Assembly: GCA_032622095.1 (NCBI GenBank) | Contig: CP136063.1 | Coordinates: forward strand, 80,701,980 to 80,765,979 | Length of the DNA: 64,000 bases | Direction: 5' to 3' | From: Siphonodentalium dalli | Taxonomy: Eukaryota; Mollusca; Scaphopoda; Gadilida; Siphonodentaliidae | Shown: piece by piece, positions 35,801 to 50,800 of the stretch | How positions within the stretch are numbered: the first letter of the stretch is position 1 | How the letters are laid out: every line of letters starts with the position of its first letter | Translations under genes and position numbers: made by a program | Notes under the pieces: model-generated | Database searches by the model: none | Seen by the model: only the letters and a program-made list of their open reading frames with translations | Told to the model about the DNA's origin: nothing

Positions 35801-38800
35801 ATGCCATAAAATATGATTAAAATACTATAATTCATCTCCATTTGAAACGTCTGTGTCTCAGAAGATGCCCATAGAGAAATAGAAAGATTTCTCCCGTTAT
35901 GGCTCCCAGAATGCAACAGAATTCAAACTAAAAATGTATTTTCAATGGAAGGGGAATAACTCGATCTTTAAGATATAGAGTCATTCCCCCTCTATGAAAA
36001 TAATACACTTTGCACTACAATCCAGATGAAAATTAAGCACAACAACATCTCTGTAACTCAACAAAAACAAAACGTCCACAGTTTATTACACCGGATTAGT
36101 TAATAATACAATGTTTTGGAGCTTCCTCTTTCAATGGTATATAATATGGCATATATTTTTATATATGTGATCTGGGGGTTCGAAAATTAAGTGGGCCTTT
36201 AATATTCAGCTGTTATATAGAGCACATATAATTTTCTGTTTCATTTGCCGACTTGTCATTTTCAGGATATCATTCTCACTCAAGATGAATTTTGTAAACT
36301 CAAATCAGAATTTGAGAGATATAAAATTGGCTCAGAGGAAGAAATAAAAAGTATAAAGGTCAGTATGTGACATTTCTTTGAGGTTTATTACAAGTTCCTG
36401 CAGCCAGTCTGATATCGTTACCAATGCCGTCAGCTGATTGGCAATTATTTATAACAGATAGGAGTTAATAAGAGTTAGCTACTGATTGTCCTATTGTCAT
36501 CTGATGTTTAAAGTAAGTCTCCACAGTTTTAGTTATGCATTAATTCTGAATGTTCCGATTACTAAGTCTTCTGTTGTTGTAATGTGGATATAAATGTATG
36601 ACATGAATTCTAGTGTGTTCTCTTTGCTAATTGTTATTATACCCCCATCCTAAAAGATGGGGGGCATACTGGTTTACATGCGTCCATCCATCTGTTTTTC
36701 AATCAGTGTGTCCGTCCGCTCATATTCACATTTTGTATTCAAGAGTTATCCCTCTTTGTTTATCTGAAAATGTTGGATTTCCCTCCGTCCGCTCTTATAT
36801 CTTAACCATGGGTTATCGGATCTCACTGAAGTTTGGCATGCAGGTTTGGCATCATGTGGGCTTTCAAAAGAGGATTCATTGACGTTGTTCACATTTTCCG
36901 TTCAAGAGTTATCCCTCTTTGTTTATCTGAAAAATGTTGGATTTCCATCCGTTAGAATTGTCCAGTAATTTGTTCGTTCATCACATTTTTTTTCACAATT
37001 TGGTTTCCAACCTGCCCATATTTCAATTTTTACCATGGGGGTAAGCACGGGTAACCCAGCAAATATAGTGCAACCTCTTGTTAATTTTGCTCAATGTTTC
37101 TATGAATATTTTTAGCTTGTGTGAAACCTTGCATAGAATATTTAGAACAACCACTGAACCAAATAAAAAAATCCTTTAATAATTTTCACTTTTAAAACTT
37201 TCAACAGTATTTGGGAGAAATATATTTTCAATTGTCAAAAGAGTATACAAATAAACATAGAAAATCAAGATGTTGAGTGACATTTGTGAACATTTACCCT
37301 CTTCCCCCATGGAGGGATATGTAGAAATGTTATTTCCAACTTCATATATTACAGCCTAACTATCCTCTTGTTTGTCATTTCTCTCTTCTTTCTGTTCACT
37401 CAGCTATTTTTCTCAATCACAAATAGTATATTGGTAATATATATTACAGGCATTTATTATAGAGACACAAAATCCAAACATGGGGGCAGTAGATCCAGTA
37501 CTGACAAACAGAATTTCAAGTTCTGAAAATGCTATACCAGGTATGATTGATCTAAATATCTTCAGTATCCTTGGAGTAAACATATTTTATTTGCCAATCA
37601 GATTTTAAACATATAATCTGGGTTTCCACTCGGGGGAAATTCTCAGGTCATCAACAAACTGAATATCTAACTGTATTTAGTAAATCAGTTGATAATTTAA
37701 GCCAAATTCTGAATGTATACAGTAATATAAGTAGATAAAGTCAAGAAATCATAATTATATCGCTGCCGAGACTAAACTAATTGAAAACTTCTTGGGTCAA
37801 GTATTCCAGCTAGAATGTCAGGGGTGTATAAAAATGTCATTGATGCACTATTTTCAACTTGTCATACATTGCGTTAACAATATAACTTCGATAGTTTAGT
37901 ACAAATTTCATCTTGAAGCAATTCTGCAAACATGGGGCTGGGTACTTTATATCCAAGACCAAGGGATAATGTCCAATTCAACTTCAATAACTTCATACTT
38001 ACTGATGGGAAGTTAGTTGGTTCCCATTAATTCATTTTTGGGGGTGTTCCTCAATAATTGGTCAAATGTTTGTGACTTGTCAAAAATTCTATCCACCATG
38101 ACAACCTGCGATTGTGAGGTTGGTCGGACTCATTTCTCAGTGTTATTCCCAATTTGAATAAGAAATACTTTTAATATGGGTAAGAAATATTTTAGTATGG
38201 CCACCGTACCTCTTTTGGAACCCAAGTTCACATGCCTTAGTCCCATTGGGACAGTCACATGAAAATTAATGCCAAATAATAAACTTTTCTGTATATCCTC
38301 GTTAATGTGTAACCTGAAGAAAGGATAATCTATTTTCAATCATTATCTCTTTCTTTTCTGAGGGATGTCTGCTCTGAACTCATCAGCCAATGCTTTACCA
38401 AATCATTTGAAACAAGTGTCGTCTGCTGTTATGTTATCTCCACCAGTTAGGAAGACTCGACTTGAGATACCAGATGTTGATCCTACAATAGATGACTATA
38501 TGCAACCTCCAAACAGTAAGTATATGAAATCTCCCTGTGACTGTCTATCCTATTCAATACTTCACACCTGAATACTTTACAATAGACATATTAATGTGGA
38601 ACAGAGATGGTTTTGGAAGATTGGAATTTTTTTCTCGAAAACTAAATATTTCATAAACGAAGCTATATCGTCAAACTTGAAAACCTTGAGAAATCAATTT
38701 GTGCAATCTTTGGTTAATAGTTTGGATTCCTGGGGTCAGAAACTTCAATTGATTGGTGTCTTGAACTCAGATTTGTTAGTTAAATGCTGTTCCTCCACTT

Positions 38801-41800
38801 GAAAAACAAATGTATTTCAAATTATCTGTTTACAAAGCATAATAAAATAAGCATCATTTATATAAAAGTCTAATATAAATTTATATGTATTAATTTATAT
38901 TCCACACTCGTAGATGTGAGGCATTGTATAAAACCTAATCCCAGCCATCGAACACATATCGTTGTATACCACAAGGGGAATATAAGACGGAACTACTTCA
39001 TGTTGATGTTGTTTCCAAAAGCGATGACGTACATGACGTCAACCATCTGCTCTGAATGATGCACAGATAATAATTAAGCATTGTTTGATTGTTTTTTTTT
39101 TCTTCATATTCTTAAGCGGTTCTAAAAATACTGTTGTCCCAAAATTATTATCTAAAATTCTACCATTCTCTCACAATTATGTTTGGACATTATTCATAGT
39201 TATTAGAGTTATGATTTGAACATAAAGATTCCATATTTGAACCATTGCTTCACCATTTATTTAATATTAAATATCTCCCATTTTCGTTATATAGGCGACT
39301 ACTGTGCTGGTCAATTTCGATTTTTAAAGCCCATTTCGCCTTAGAGAACGCCCACTTCACCTTATTTTTGTGATAGGGAGAAGTCACTTCGCCATGAAAA
39401 TCAGGTCTAGGCTGGTCCCTGAGATAATTACTGGGTTCTTGTTACTTAAATCACAACGGTAGTTACATGTATAGCATCAATGGAGGTCACTGTCATGGAT
39501 TTAACTTATCTACACAAGGGGTGTGGAATAAATACAGAACATAACTTGCATCATAATCTAGAATATTTTATTGAACTTGTTGCGGATGCTGCATAGTCAC
39601 ATTTCACTCAAGCTCTGTTTCCGTGAAATATATCCTTGCGCCATCCACAACTCATTGGATAAAAGATCCTTGATTAAGATGCATGTTGTGTTTTGTTTAT
39701 CTCTTACACATACCCAGAGTGGCAGGACCTGATAGTGAGAATATACGCTCTCTCTTCTTGATTCATTTTCAGATCGACAAGCATCCCTGATCGATATCTC
39801 CACACTGTCTGCCGGTGGTCAGACAACTATACCACATTCAAATAAATCGGCTCCCATTGCATCTGTTAATGTGCCACGCCCAGCATCATTGGTGCAGAGT
39901 AACGTCAGTGTTTCAATGAACAGAATTAATCAAGATCCTAGGCTTGATAGGAATCAGCAAACAAATCATGCAGGAGACAACACAGGAGGTGAAGGTTTAA
40001 ATCGCACTGCAATATCAGCCCAAATTGCCAGCTTGCATAATCAGCATGAAGAGGCGCAGAAACGTGTTCAACAGCTTTTACAGGAGCAACTTCGTCAGCA
40101 GCAATCGCAACATCAGCAGCATGAGCAATATCTCTTACAGGTAATTAATTTAAGGCCTATATTTTTAATAACTTTGTTGGCATCATCTGAAAATTTTTAT
40201 TTTGGGAGAAATAAAGAAAACCACTTCATTTTTTTTTTTATATATATAATTTAAATTTCACTATTTTATTTGGTATCTCATGTGATGAAAAGAAAACTGA
40301 TTTTGTTTATATGGACAAAATTCAGCAGACTTCAATTTAGAGGTGAGTTTTTGTTTTTATTTCAACACCTACTAAGTGTTGGTACACCTACACAGATGTC
40401 TGGTAGGTAAGAAAGAACTGTTTTTTGAATGATCGTAATTGGTCCCTGAAAGTTTCAGGCTGAAACAAGAGACATTCTGTTTCATTGTTTTATTGACTGA
40501 CTGATTTGTGTTTCAAAGATACCAGTATGTCTTTTTATAATTTTCTAGTACATGCTACACGGCTCACATGTACTTATTTATTGTAAAGCCCTCGAGCACA
40601 ATTTTGTGGAAACGTGGCTCTAAGCTATATTATTATTACAAATCCAAGATATTAACTGAAGCCTTCCTTAATTTAAAAATTTCAAAACAAACACTTATTC
40701 TAGGCTCCCCGCCAACAAACATAATTAAAACGAAATTATAATATCAATTCAAAAATTTCTTATTATAAATATCATTTTATTCATTATATTACAATTTCAA
40801 TATATAAGATGGTCCACTTGAAATTCTAGAGCCTTTTTACCCTTTATATACTGAATGGATGAGTTATAAAAGTATATATTGGAATGGTCAATTATTCATT
40901 TGGAGGGGTCTGCAGGTGAAAATGATCAGTTACCAGACATGCAAAAGGATTCATATTCTTTCATGGGTAATATTGAGATAATAAGTTCATCAAATAGTCC
41001 ATGAGACGCAGGCGAGTGGACTATTCCTCCTCGAGGACCACTAATTTGGCATAGTCAACAAGAAGACATTCTTTATTTATTATATTATATCGAACATTGG
41101 TGCTAGTTCTCACACAATTTCTGTGTCTGATTTTGTCACATTTTTATTTACCGTAAATTTTGGAAATCGATCTCAGATTTTACAATGTATGGCAATCTTT
41201 TGATGATGGCAGGGGAGCTATGTTTTTAGTACATATAACAGCATCTCTTCATAATTCATGCATTTATTTCTATAAATACGTCATTAGAAAAGACATTTGG
41301 GCAAAATTTTAGAAGTTAATTTGCTTAACTTCGATTAAAACGGAAAAGGATGTTATAAATAACGTCCACTGGCATTATAAATTTTATTATTTAGGACTGG
41401 CCGCTTGCCAACTAAACGGACAAACTATTAAATACATTGGCTAGCTATGATCCGACTTTTGTAAGATCACTACAATTCACCAATAAATCTAATGATATAC
41501 CGATATTGCAACAAGTATCGTACAAGGTTTAGTTTAAGATTGGCCGTATCATCAGGCGGCAACCCGATTTCAGAAATGAGTTTGTTACTATAAATAGAAA
41601 AAGAATAGTAGGCATGTAGGAATCGTACTGGGGGTACTATCGTAAAATAGTATAGCTGTGTGCAGCCAATCAGAATGCGAGAAAGTCACGTGAGATATAA
41701 TATCATAAAATAGTAGCAGTGTGCAGCCAATCAGAATGCGAGAAAGTCACATTAGATATAACAAACAAACTAGTATAAAGCACACCAGCACATGTATCCC

Positions 41801-44800
41801 TAAATATACTCAGTTATGTGGATAATCTAAAAATTATTTCAAAATTCACAATACAGTTATACATGTACTAGTTATAAATGTATTTAAGTAGAATGAAATA
41901 ATAAAATATGCATGTCCACTCCTCAAAGACATGTTATCTCACATATATGGCTATGCACAGGCAAAATTCTCAGGTGACGGGTAAGAAATAATTCTATCTG
42001 TCCCCTGTGACAAGTAACAATTTCAGAACATTTCGAGTCCTAGAAGGAGTGGATTGAATGCATGTCTCCATACCTGGAATTAACCCTTTCATGATGGGAG
42101 CTGCACTGGTGCAGCATTAATTATCCTGTGCCAGTGCATTCTCTTATATATGCGAGTCTCCCATAGGGAGCCTCGCATATATAAGAGAATGCACTGGCTT
42201 ACAAGATCAAGGTATATATTGTTAGGCCAATATATATTATCTACTCTGATTTGTATCCCTTATCACAGGCAATGAATATAACAAGATGCAGAATGCATTA
42301 AAATAATTGGATTTTCCCATGCTATAAATAGAACACGATTCAGTACAAATGCTGGAGGAAAAATGAAACTGAAAGTTAACTTGTTACCCAATTTTTCGAC
42401 ATATAAAAAAATGCTGATGTTGAGATATTGTACCACAAAAATGTATAATTTCTGTGCTGTAGAGGCCCACTTTTTTCGAGTCATTGATTATTTTTTAGCT
42501 CAACTTTGAACTATTGCCATAACTTGGTATCCGTCGTCCGTGTGTGTGTGCATGTGTGTATTCGTCAACAATTTCCTTTAGCACGGGCTACAGGTCGTAC
42601 CTTTGGTCGGATCATTATGAAATTTGTCATGGCTGTTGACATTGACATGTAGATGGGAACGAGTCATTTTGGGGTCGTTCGGCCAAAAAACATGGCCACC
42701 AGTGGCCATCTTGGATTTTACTCTTTGCATGACTAAATCCTTTGGCACGGGCTACAGGTAGTACCTTTGGTCGGATCTTCATGAAATTTGTCATGGATGT
42801 TAACAATGACATGTAGATGGGAACGCGTCATTTTGGGGTCATTCGGCCTAAAAACATGGCCACCAGCAGCCATCTTGGATTTTACTCTTTGCATGACTAA
42901 GTCCTTTGGCACGGGCTACAGGTCGTACCTTTGGTCGGATCATTATGAGATTTGTCATGGCTGTTGACATTGACATGTAGATGGGAAACGAGTCGTTTTG
43001 GATTTCAAAGTTCAATCCATTAGCACAGGCTGCAGGTTGTACTGTTCTTCTGATCATCATGAAATTTGTAATGGATGTTAATATTGACATGTAGATGGGA
43101 ACGAGTCATTTTGTGGTCGTTTGGCCATAAAACATGGCCACCACCAGCAGCCATCTTGGATTTTACTCTTTGCATGACTAAATCCTTTGGCACGGCTACA
43201 GGTCCTACCTTATGTCGGATCATTATGAAATTTGTCATGGCTGTTGACATTGACATGTAGATGGGAACGAGTCATTTTGGGGTCATTCGACAAAAAATCA
43301 TGGCCACCATCGGCCATCTTGGATATAAAAATTCAATCCATTAGCATGGGCTTCAGGTCGTACTTTTCGTCTGATCATCATGAAATTTGTAATGAATGTT
43401 AATATTGAAATGTAGATGGGAACGAGTAAATTTGGGGTCGTTCGGCGAAAAAACATGTCCGCTAGCAGCCATCTTGGATTTTATTGCATGACTAAATCCT
43501 TTGGCACGGGCTACAGGTTGTAGCTTTGGTCGGATCATCATGAAATTTGTCATGGATGTTAACAATATCATGTAGATGGGAACGAGTCAATTTGGGGTCA
43601 TTCGGACAAAAAACATGGCTGCCAGCAGCCATCTTGGATTTTACTCTTTACATGACTAAATCCTTTGACACAAGCTACAGGTCGTATCTCTTGTCGGATC
43701 ATCATGAAATTTGTCATGGATGTTAACAATTACTTGTAAATGGAAACAAGTCTTTTTGGGTTCATTCGGCAAAAAAACATGGCTGCCAGTGGCCATCTTG
43801 GATTTTACTCTTTGCATAACTAGGCCTTTCCACATTCCTAATCACTCCATTGACTGTAACACATGAAATTATTCCCTTTCCAAGTTGAGCTACAGTGTCA
43901 TTGACACTTTCATTTTATAGTGCCTTGATATACGGTTTTAATAACGATCTATGCCATAAAATATGATTAAAATACTATAATTCATCATAGGGCTGGGCGA
44001 TATTGGCCCCAAAAAATATCGCGATATTATGGTGACAACATCGCGATACACGATATTATCGCGATATTATTTTGGTATATTACAATTGGTAAGTACAATG
44101 TACAATATATGCAATATTTCATGAATAAAGTTTGCACAATACATCCCTACGTTTTATTTACAATTTGTGGGTCATGAGAGGTCGAGTAAATGTGTATTGA
44201 ACAATTATCAGTAACATCACAGTATACATGTATATAATGACCACTCGTCTGCAACAATTGACAGTTTGTCGACGGAGAAATAATAACTTTGAAACAAAGG
44301 GATATAATTATATAACACGGCCCACGTGCGTTTTCGCATACATTTTTTAGAGTTATATCCCTTTGACCATAGCGCTCAACACCATGCACACATTAAGCAC
44401 CGCATTCGGTTTCAAATTTCCATTTTATTAATTCGTGAGGAATTGGTTGTTTGTGAGACTATTTATCAGTGGTAATTGGTAGTTGGTAGCACCGTGGGAC
44501 TTCAATGTCCATATACGGCAGCCCTGGAAATTAGCGTCGACAATGCCACAATGGGCAGTGCCGAGGCAAAAGCCGACGTGAAATGAATTTGCGTCGGCAT
44601 TTTTTTAGCTGAGGAAAATAAATATAGACAATCATGTTCAATTAGTTTGTGAATTTGACATTTGTTGAAGCGATAGCAATGCCATGATCCTTACGGCACA
44701 TGTCCACAAAATCATTTTACTCGCAATTTGCACACATTGAGACGATCAAATCTGACATCGTAATCCGTCTCCAAGCAACCGGTTACGGTTGATAGAGCAA

Positions 44801-47800
44801 GCTGCACCAACTTGAAAGGAGGTCATTGTGCCAGTCGCATGCGCGCGACATACCAATCTCACAGTGTAGCCAACTGATGCTACTATATAGTATCTCTTTG
44901 ATGTTTCTGAAGAAGCATATCCAACTTGACAGGCACGTGCTCCGATGTTTTAAAACGTTTTCGACTGCGTATTTCCGGGAAGTTTGGGACTATTATACTT
45001 ACTCTAACTTCGCTGTTTGTTGGGACCATATGATGGGTTTCAACCTATATACATGGAGAATATTACAACTTGGGACGGTATTACGATATTTTTATTTCAG
45101 ACGATATTGTTGACGATATCAAAATTAAAACCGGGTATACCCGATATATCGTCATACCGCCCAGCACTAATTCATCACCATTTGAAACATCTGTGTCTCA
45201 GAAGATGCCCGTAGAGAAATAGAAAAACAGCTGAAATCATAGAAAGATTTCTCCTGTTATGGCTCCCAGAATGCAAAAGAATTCAAACTAAAAATGTACT
45301 TTAATGGAAGGGGAATAACTCTATCTTTAAGATATAGAGTTATTCCCCTCCATTGAAAATAATACACTTTGCACCACAATCCAGATGAAAATTAAGCACA
45401 AAAACACGTCTGTAACTCAACAAAAACAACATGTTGAGTTTATTACACCGGATAAGTTGATAATACAATGTTTTGGAGCCTCCTCTTTCGAATGGTATAT
45501 GATATGGCATATATTTTATATATGTGATCTGTATATATATATAGATAATATTTTTCTTTCGTCATATAACGTCCATATAAATGGAACTTTATTCCCAAAG
45601 ATATCAGTCAGGCACACTTTTTAAAATGTCAGATAACCTCCTGTTATTACCTGACGTGTGTCAGATGGTCCAAAAAATATAACTCTAGGCTTGTTTGTTT
45701 CGGATGAATTGCATACAACATATTGTGTGTTCCATTTGTATATCTTTAAGGTCATCTGACTGGTCGTGTTTCAATAAATAAAGAATCTGTTACAGGAACA
45801 ACAGCGTCAACAAAGGGAGACGATACTTAAGCAGCAGTTAGCTTTGCAGCAAAGACTGCTTCAAACGCAGGAAGAGGGCTCGACCTTCAGTCAAAAAGAT
45901 GGAGTTGCGAGAGTCAAAGAAGCAGTTGTGCATCAACAAGGAGTGTCATCAACCCTTCAAGGTCGGAGTGTTAATTCGAATGGAGATTTATATCAGAATC
46001 AACAAGGAGTGTCATCAACCCTTCAAGGTCGGACAGTTAATCCGAATGGAGATTTATATCAGAATCAACAAGGAGTGTCATCAACCCTTCAAGGTCGGAC
46101 AGTTAATCCGAATGGAGATTTATATCAGAATCAACAAGGAGTGTCATCAACCCTTCAAGGTCGGACAGTTAATCCGAATGGAGACTTATATCAGAATCAA
46201 CAAGGAGTGTCATCGACCCTTCAAGGCCGGACAGTTAATCCGAATGGAGACTTATATCAGAATCAACAAGGAATGTCATCAACCATTCAAGGCCGTACAG
46301 TTAATGTGAATGGAGATTTATATCAGACAGGTGGTTATCAAAGTCAGAAAGGTGTTACATCTCAACAATTTAGTGTGAAGTCTCATAACGGTGGTTCTAA
46401 TTTGAGTGGAGTATCATCTCAAGTTAATGCTGATGCACCCGCTGATGCACAATTTCAAATACAGCAAAGACTGCTCCGTGCTCAGCAGACTGCAGATAAA
46501 TTACAAAATCAGGTGGACTCGTACAAAACTAAGACACAGTTACAGGATAGTAGGTTGGTGGGTAGAGAAGGATTACAAACACAAGTGATCTCTCATAATA
46601 ATAGAAGCCAGTTACAGGATAGCCGTCTCACAGATAGTCACTGGCAAGCTGAATTTGAACAGAGAAGGAGTGTTCCAAGTAAAAATCAAAACATTATTCC
46701 CGATGGAGTGAGTTGGTCGACTGATAATACTTCAGGAGTTAATTTGAATGCCAATAACAATAACAACAACAACAACTATTCTGCCAATGGTTTCACAGAA
46801 GAAGACTATCAAACACCTCCAAAGCAGACACCAGTGTCAAAGGTAAGTAGTATTTGTTTATTTTGAATTAAAACTTTTTCAAATGACTGTTATCAAACGG
46901 GGGGGGGGGGGGGGGGGGGGGGGGGGTGTCAGCCCCCAAATTTTGCCTAAAATATCAATTGTTGGAAATTTCATATAAAAATATAAGTTGAAATTCTTTT
47001 GATAGTTGGAAATTTCAACCAATATTTAGTGTAAAATGTGTAGTCTTTAAACCAAAAGTCAAATATTTTCCTACTAGTTAGACATTTTAACCCAGTGGGG
47101 GGAGTGCAACTGGAATTCTGGGACTTGCAAACCTGAGTTTAGTGTGCCTGTCATTTGCAGAATGAGGTCCCCAGAGGGTGACTTTAGTGACGCTATCATC
47201 ACTAGTGGGCTAGCATCACTAAATTTACCCTCTGGGGATCTCATCCTGCATGGCCTCATCTGCTTTAGGAGACATAGACTCAGATTAAAGTTCCCAAATA
47301 GTGAATATTGTGATGTACACCATTTTGGGAACCTCGATTATGCAATGTGCTGTCTGCCAATTTGGAGATATAGAGAAACTAAACTAAAAAAGAAATAGAT
47401 TCTATAGAAATTTGATAATAAAAAAACTTTCTAAAGATGAGGCCTAAGTAGAATGAGGTCCCCAGAGGGTGAATTTAGTGATGCTAGCCTGCTATGCAGG
47501 ATAGTGTCACTAAATTCATCCTCTGGGGACCTTGTTCTGCAAATGACAGGCACGCTAAACTCAGGCTTGATTGTCCCCTCCCTATCAAACAGAGACCCTT
47601 CAACCACATCCCTGATATCAAGTCATCAGTGATATGAAATAAAAATTTTATGAAAAACAATTTAGGATAGGATAGGATAATTTATTTACAATATACATGA
47701 ATTATACAATGGCAGAAATACATAATAAGGTAAAGCAGTATATTGTCGGGGGTAGCCTAGCCCTATCGGGCTGTCTTCCTGCTACCGCCTTTTTGCCTTG

Positions 47801-50800
47801 GTTGTAGGGAAGGTTGCTAGCATATGGGAAGCAACAAGGCTGAAATCTTATGTGGGGTTAATGCCACAAAACCTATTTCAAGCACATACAGGTGCTTTTT
47901 AGGGAAAGCGAATAACATGATCAATAGATCATATAAATTAAGAATACTAATACATATTCCAAGGGCTAATTAGCCCTTTCTTTTCTAAATACTCATTGAC
48001 GAGTAGTTCCCGTTGAAAATGTTCTGATAATAAGTTGAACAAACTGTTGTTTGTTGAACTTTTTATCTGAACATTTTCTATGAATTAATATAAATCTATC
48101 TGCACTTGTATTATCTTTCCGTCTGCTTTTATTACCTCCAGATGAATAAAAGACTATTTCAATGTATAATTTTATAACTTAGTGGGAGAATCCATGTAGT
48201 ATTGAAAGAGTTTAATTATTTAGATATACAGTAATGCCCTTAATAATCGACTCCTTAACCACAGCAGAATTATGGGTAATTTTTCAGGATTTAGTCGGAA
48301 ATATGGCTTTCCGATCAGTGGCAGCAAGCCATATTTCCGACTAAATCCTGAAAAATCACCCATAATTCTGCTGTGGTTAAGGAGTCGATTATTTAGGGCA
48401 TTGCTGTATTCTGACTACATATATATATATAATATACCGGTATTCTTTATATTCCAGATCAGGCCTCCTGTTTCACCTGAACTATCTCCAATCTCTGCAA
48501 GAGCAGATTGTCTAGTGAAACCTCCTTTACCACCAGACCCAATCAAAGTGAGTTCACATGTATGCTTTGAAAATGTTGATTGAATAGCTATATTTAATGA
48601 ATAAGGGCATGGCTTGGAGTTGACTATGCCAATTTAGTGCCCGGAGGGAGTGAATGTAGTTCCCTACGTAAAGCGGAGGTCACTTTGTCATGCCTCTGCT
48701 GTCAGGTCTATATCTATGGTGCCATAAACAGAGTTACAGCCTTCTACAAAACAGCCTAAAACTGTTTGCTGAACTTATTAGCTGAAAATTCCAACAAATG
48801 AATCATGAATTGAGCCCATGCAAACTCAAATTTTATGTTTCTCAGACCAAAAAGTTTTGAAAAGCATGCCAGCACGGTTTTTAATTAAATTTTGGTATTT
48901 ATTGGGCACATGCCAACAAAGCATTCCACCCCTGGATCAACTAGCTATGGGTTTATTGTGGCCATTGATACCCAAATATAAGAGAATGCATTGGCCTAAC
49001 AAATATTATATTATTTTTTTATATCAAAGAATGTAAAAAAAATGATAAAAAAAATTGTAAAAGAATGTAAGAAATAATGATAAAAAATTGTGAAAGAATG
49101 TAAGAAAATATTATAAAAAATTATAAAATTGTCAAAGAATGTAAGAAAGAATTATAAAAATTATAAAATTGTTAAAGAATATAAGAAAAATTTATAAAAA
49201 TTGTTATAGAATGTCAGAATGTTTTTTTTTTAAATTTAAAAACTTATTAAAGAGTGTAAGAATAAATGATAAAATTTATAAAAATGATAAAAAAAATTGT
49301 TAGGCCAATGCATTTCATATATATGTGAGGCGACCTATGGTCACAGGGTCTTTAATGTTGCGCCAGCGCAGCTCCCGTCATGCAAGGGTTAAATGAAGTA
49401 TTTTCTATTCCAAATGTTTCTCACGTGTGTGTTTGGTAATAATTATGATAGCTTGTCTTGAAAAGGAGTTTCGTATAAATTATGTTGTTGCCAGGAAGAG
49501 ATAGAGCATCTTTAACAAATAAGCTGAGAATACAGTAATGCCCTAAATAATTGACTCCTTAACCACAGTGAGAGCTTTCCAATGAATGGCAACAAGCCAT
49601 ATTTCCGACTAAATCCTGAAAATTTACCCATAATTCTGCTGTGGTTAAGGAGTCAATTATTTAGGGCATTACTGTATCTGTTTAACTAATCAGCTGAAAA
49701 TCCTTACAAATGATTGAATGTGAACCAAGTGACTATCAACCAGCAGGCATCTTGTTCTGAATGGGTTAACCCTTTACCCAACAAAACGGCCAAAAACGCC
49801 CAAATAAAGCTTCAACAGCCTAAAATATCTTCGGTCTGTCTCAATAACACCATGCAAATATGGATATCATTGGAACCGGTTCATTGACCACATTGTGATG
49901 GTTACAGTTATGCCCTGTGCCAATGCATTCTCTTATATATGCGAGTCGACCATAGGTCGCCTCGCATATATAAGAGAATGCATTGGCCTAACACTTTTTA
50001 CCATTTTTTCTTACATACTTTAACAATTTTATAATTTTTTCTTTACATTTTTTAACAATTTTTATAATATTTTTCTATATTCTTTGACAATATTTTATCA
50101 TTTTTAATATGTGTTAAGCCAATGCATTCTCTTATATATGTGAGGCGACCTATGGTCGACTCGCATATATAAGAGAATGCATTGGCATAGGGCCGTTTTG
50201 TTGGGTAAAGGGTTAATTACATAATTATTGTGTTAATTATTAGATGTTTCTTTGTACTTTTGATTGTCAAACTTATGGAATGCACATATTCATGTTGGAA
50301 TTCCTCTCTTCAGCTTTTTTTTTAATTCTCATCCTAAGAGATCACTTCTGTTCTATTTTGAATCCTGCATTAATTAGCACCTTGTACATAATTGTAATTA
50401 TGAAGGGTGCTAGTTATTCAGATTATTTATATATAAAGCGTAATTGTGCTAATTATCCAGACCAAGAGACTCACAATTGGAAGGAATATGAATCTCACTA
50501 ATGTGACTGGGTCCATTGCTTCAGAAATGTCTTTGGATTTGTGGATGATTATAGATATTCCAGCAATGCCAAGTCTATGCTACATGTAAGAAGAATTGTT
50601 TTCAGGTTTATTTTATTAGTTATGTTTTGTTTGTCACCAAAACTAAAAGTTGAAGCGTCTTTAATTTCTCAATGATTTCCTTGGTTGCTATCAATTGCGA
50701 CCAATTAATTTTTGGCCCATCATTCCAATTTGGCAATTTGCCATTGGAAAATCCTGTGTGGGATTCTCACTTGATATTTTAAAAATATAGTCAGTTTGCA

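Larger units (their letters stand above)
42462..45540. mobile_element. Family E copy, split by two insertions
   Basis: E pieces at 42462-42496 (AGGCCCACTTTTTTCGAGTC), 43914-43987 and 45178-45540. The gaps are filled by the F element and the 1182-bp hAT-like element. All in SPICE1 intron 15. Confidence 0.85.

Noticed and set aside
45899-46309. 136-codon frame with repeated NKECHQPFKVGQLIRMEIYI
   Set aside because: Shifted frame of the in-frame SPICE1 minisatellite; the exon frame continues through both splice sites, this one does not.
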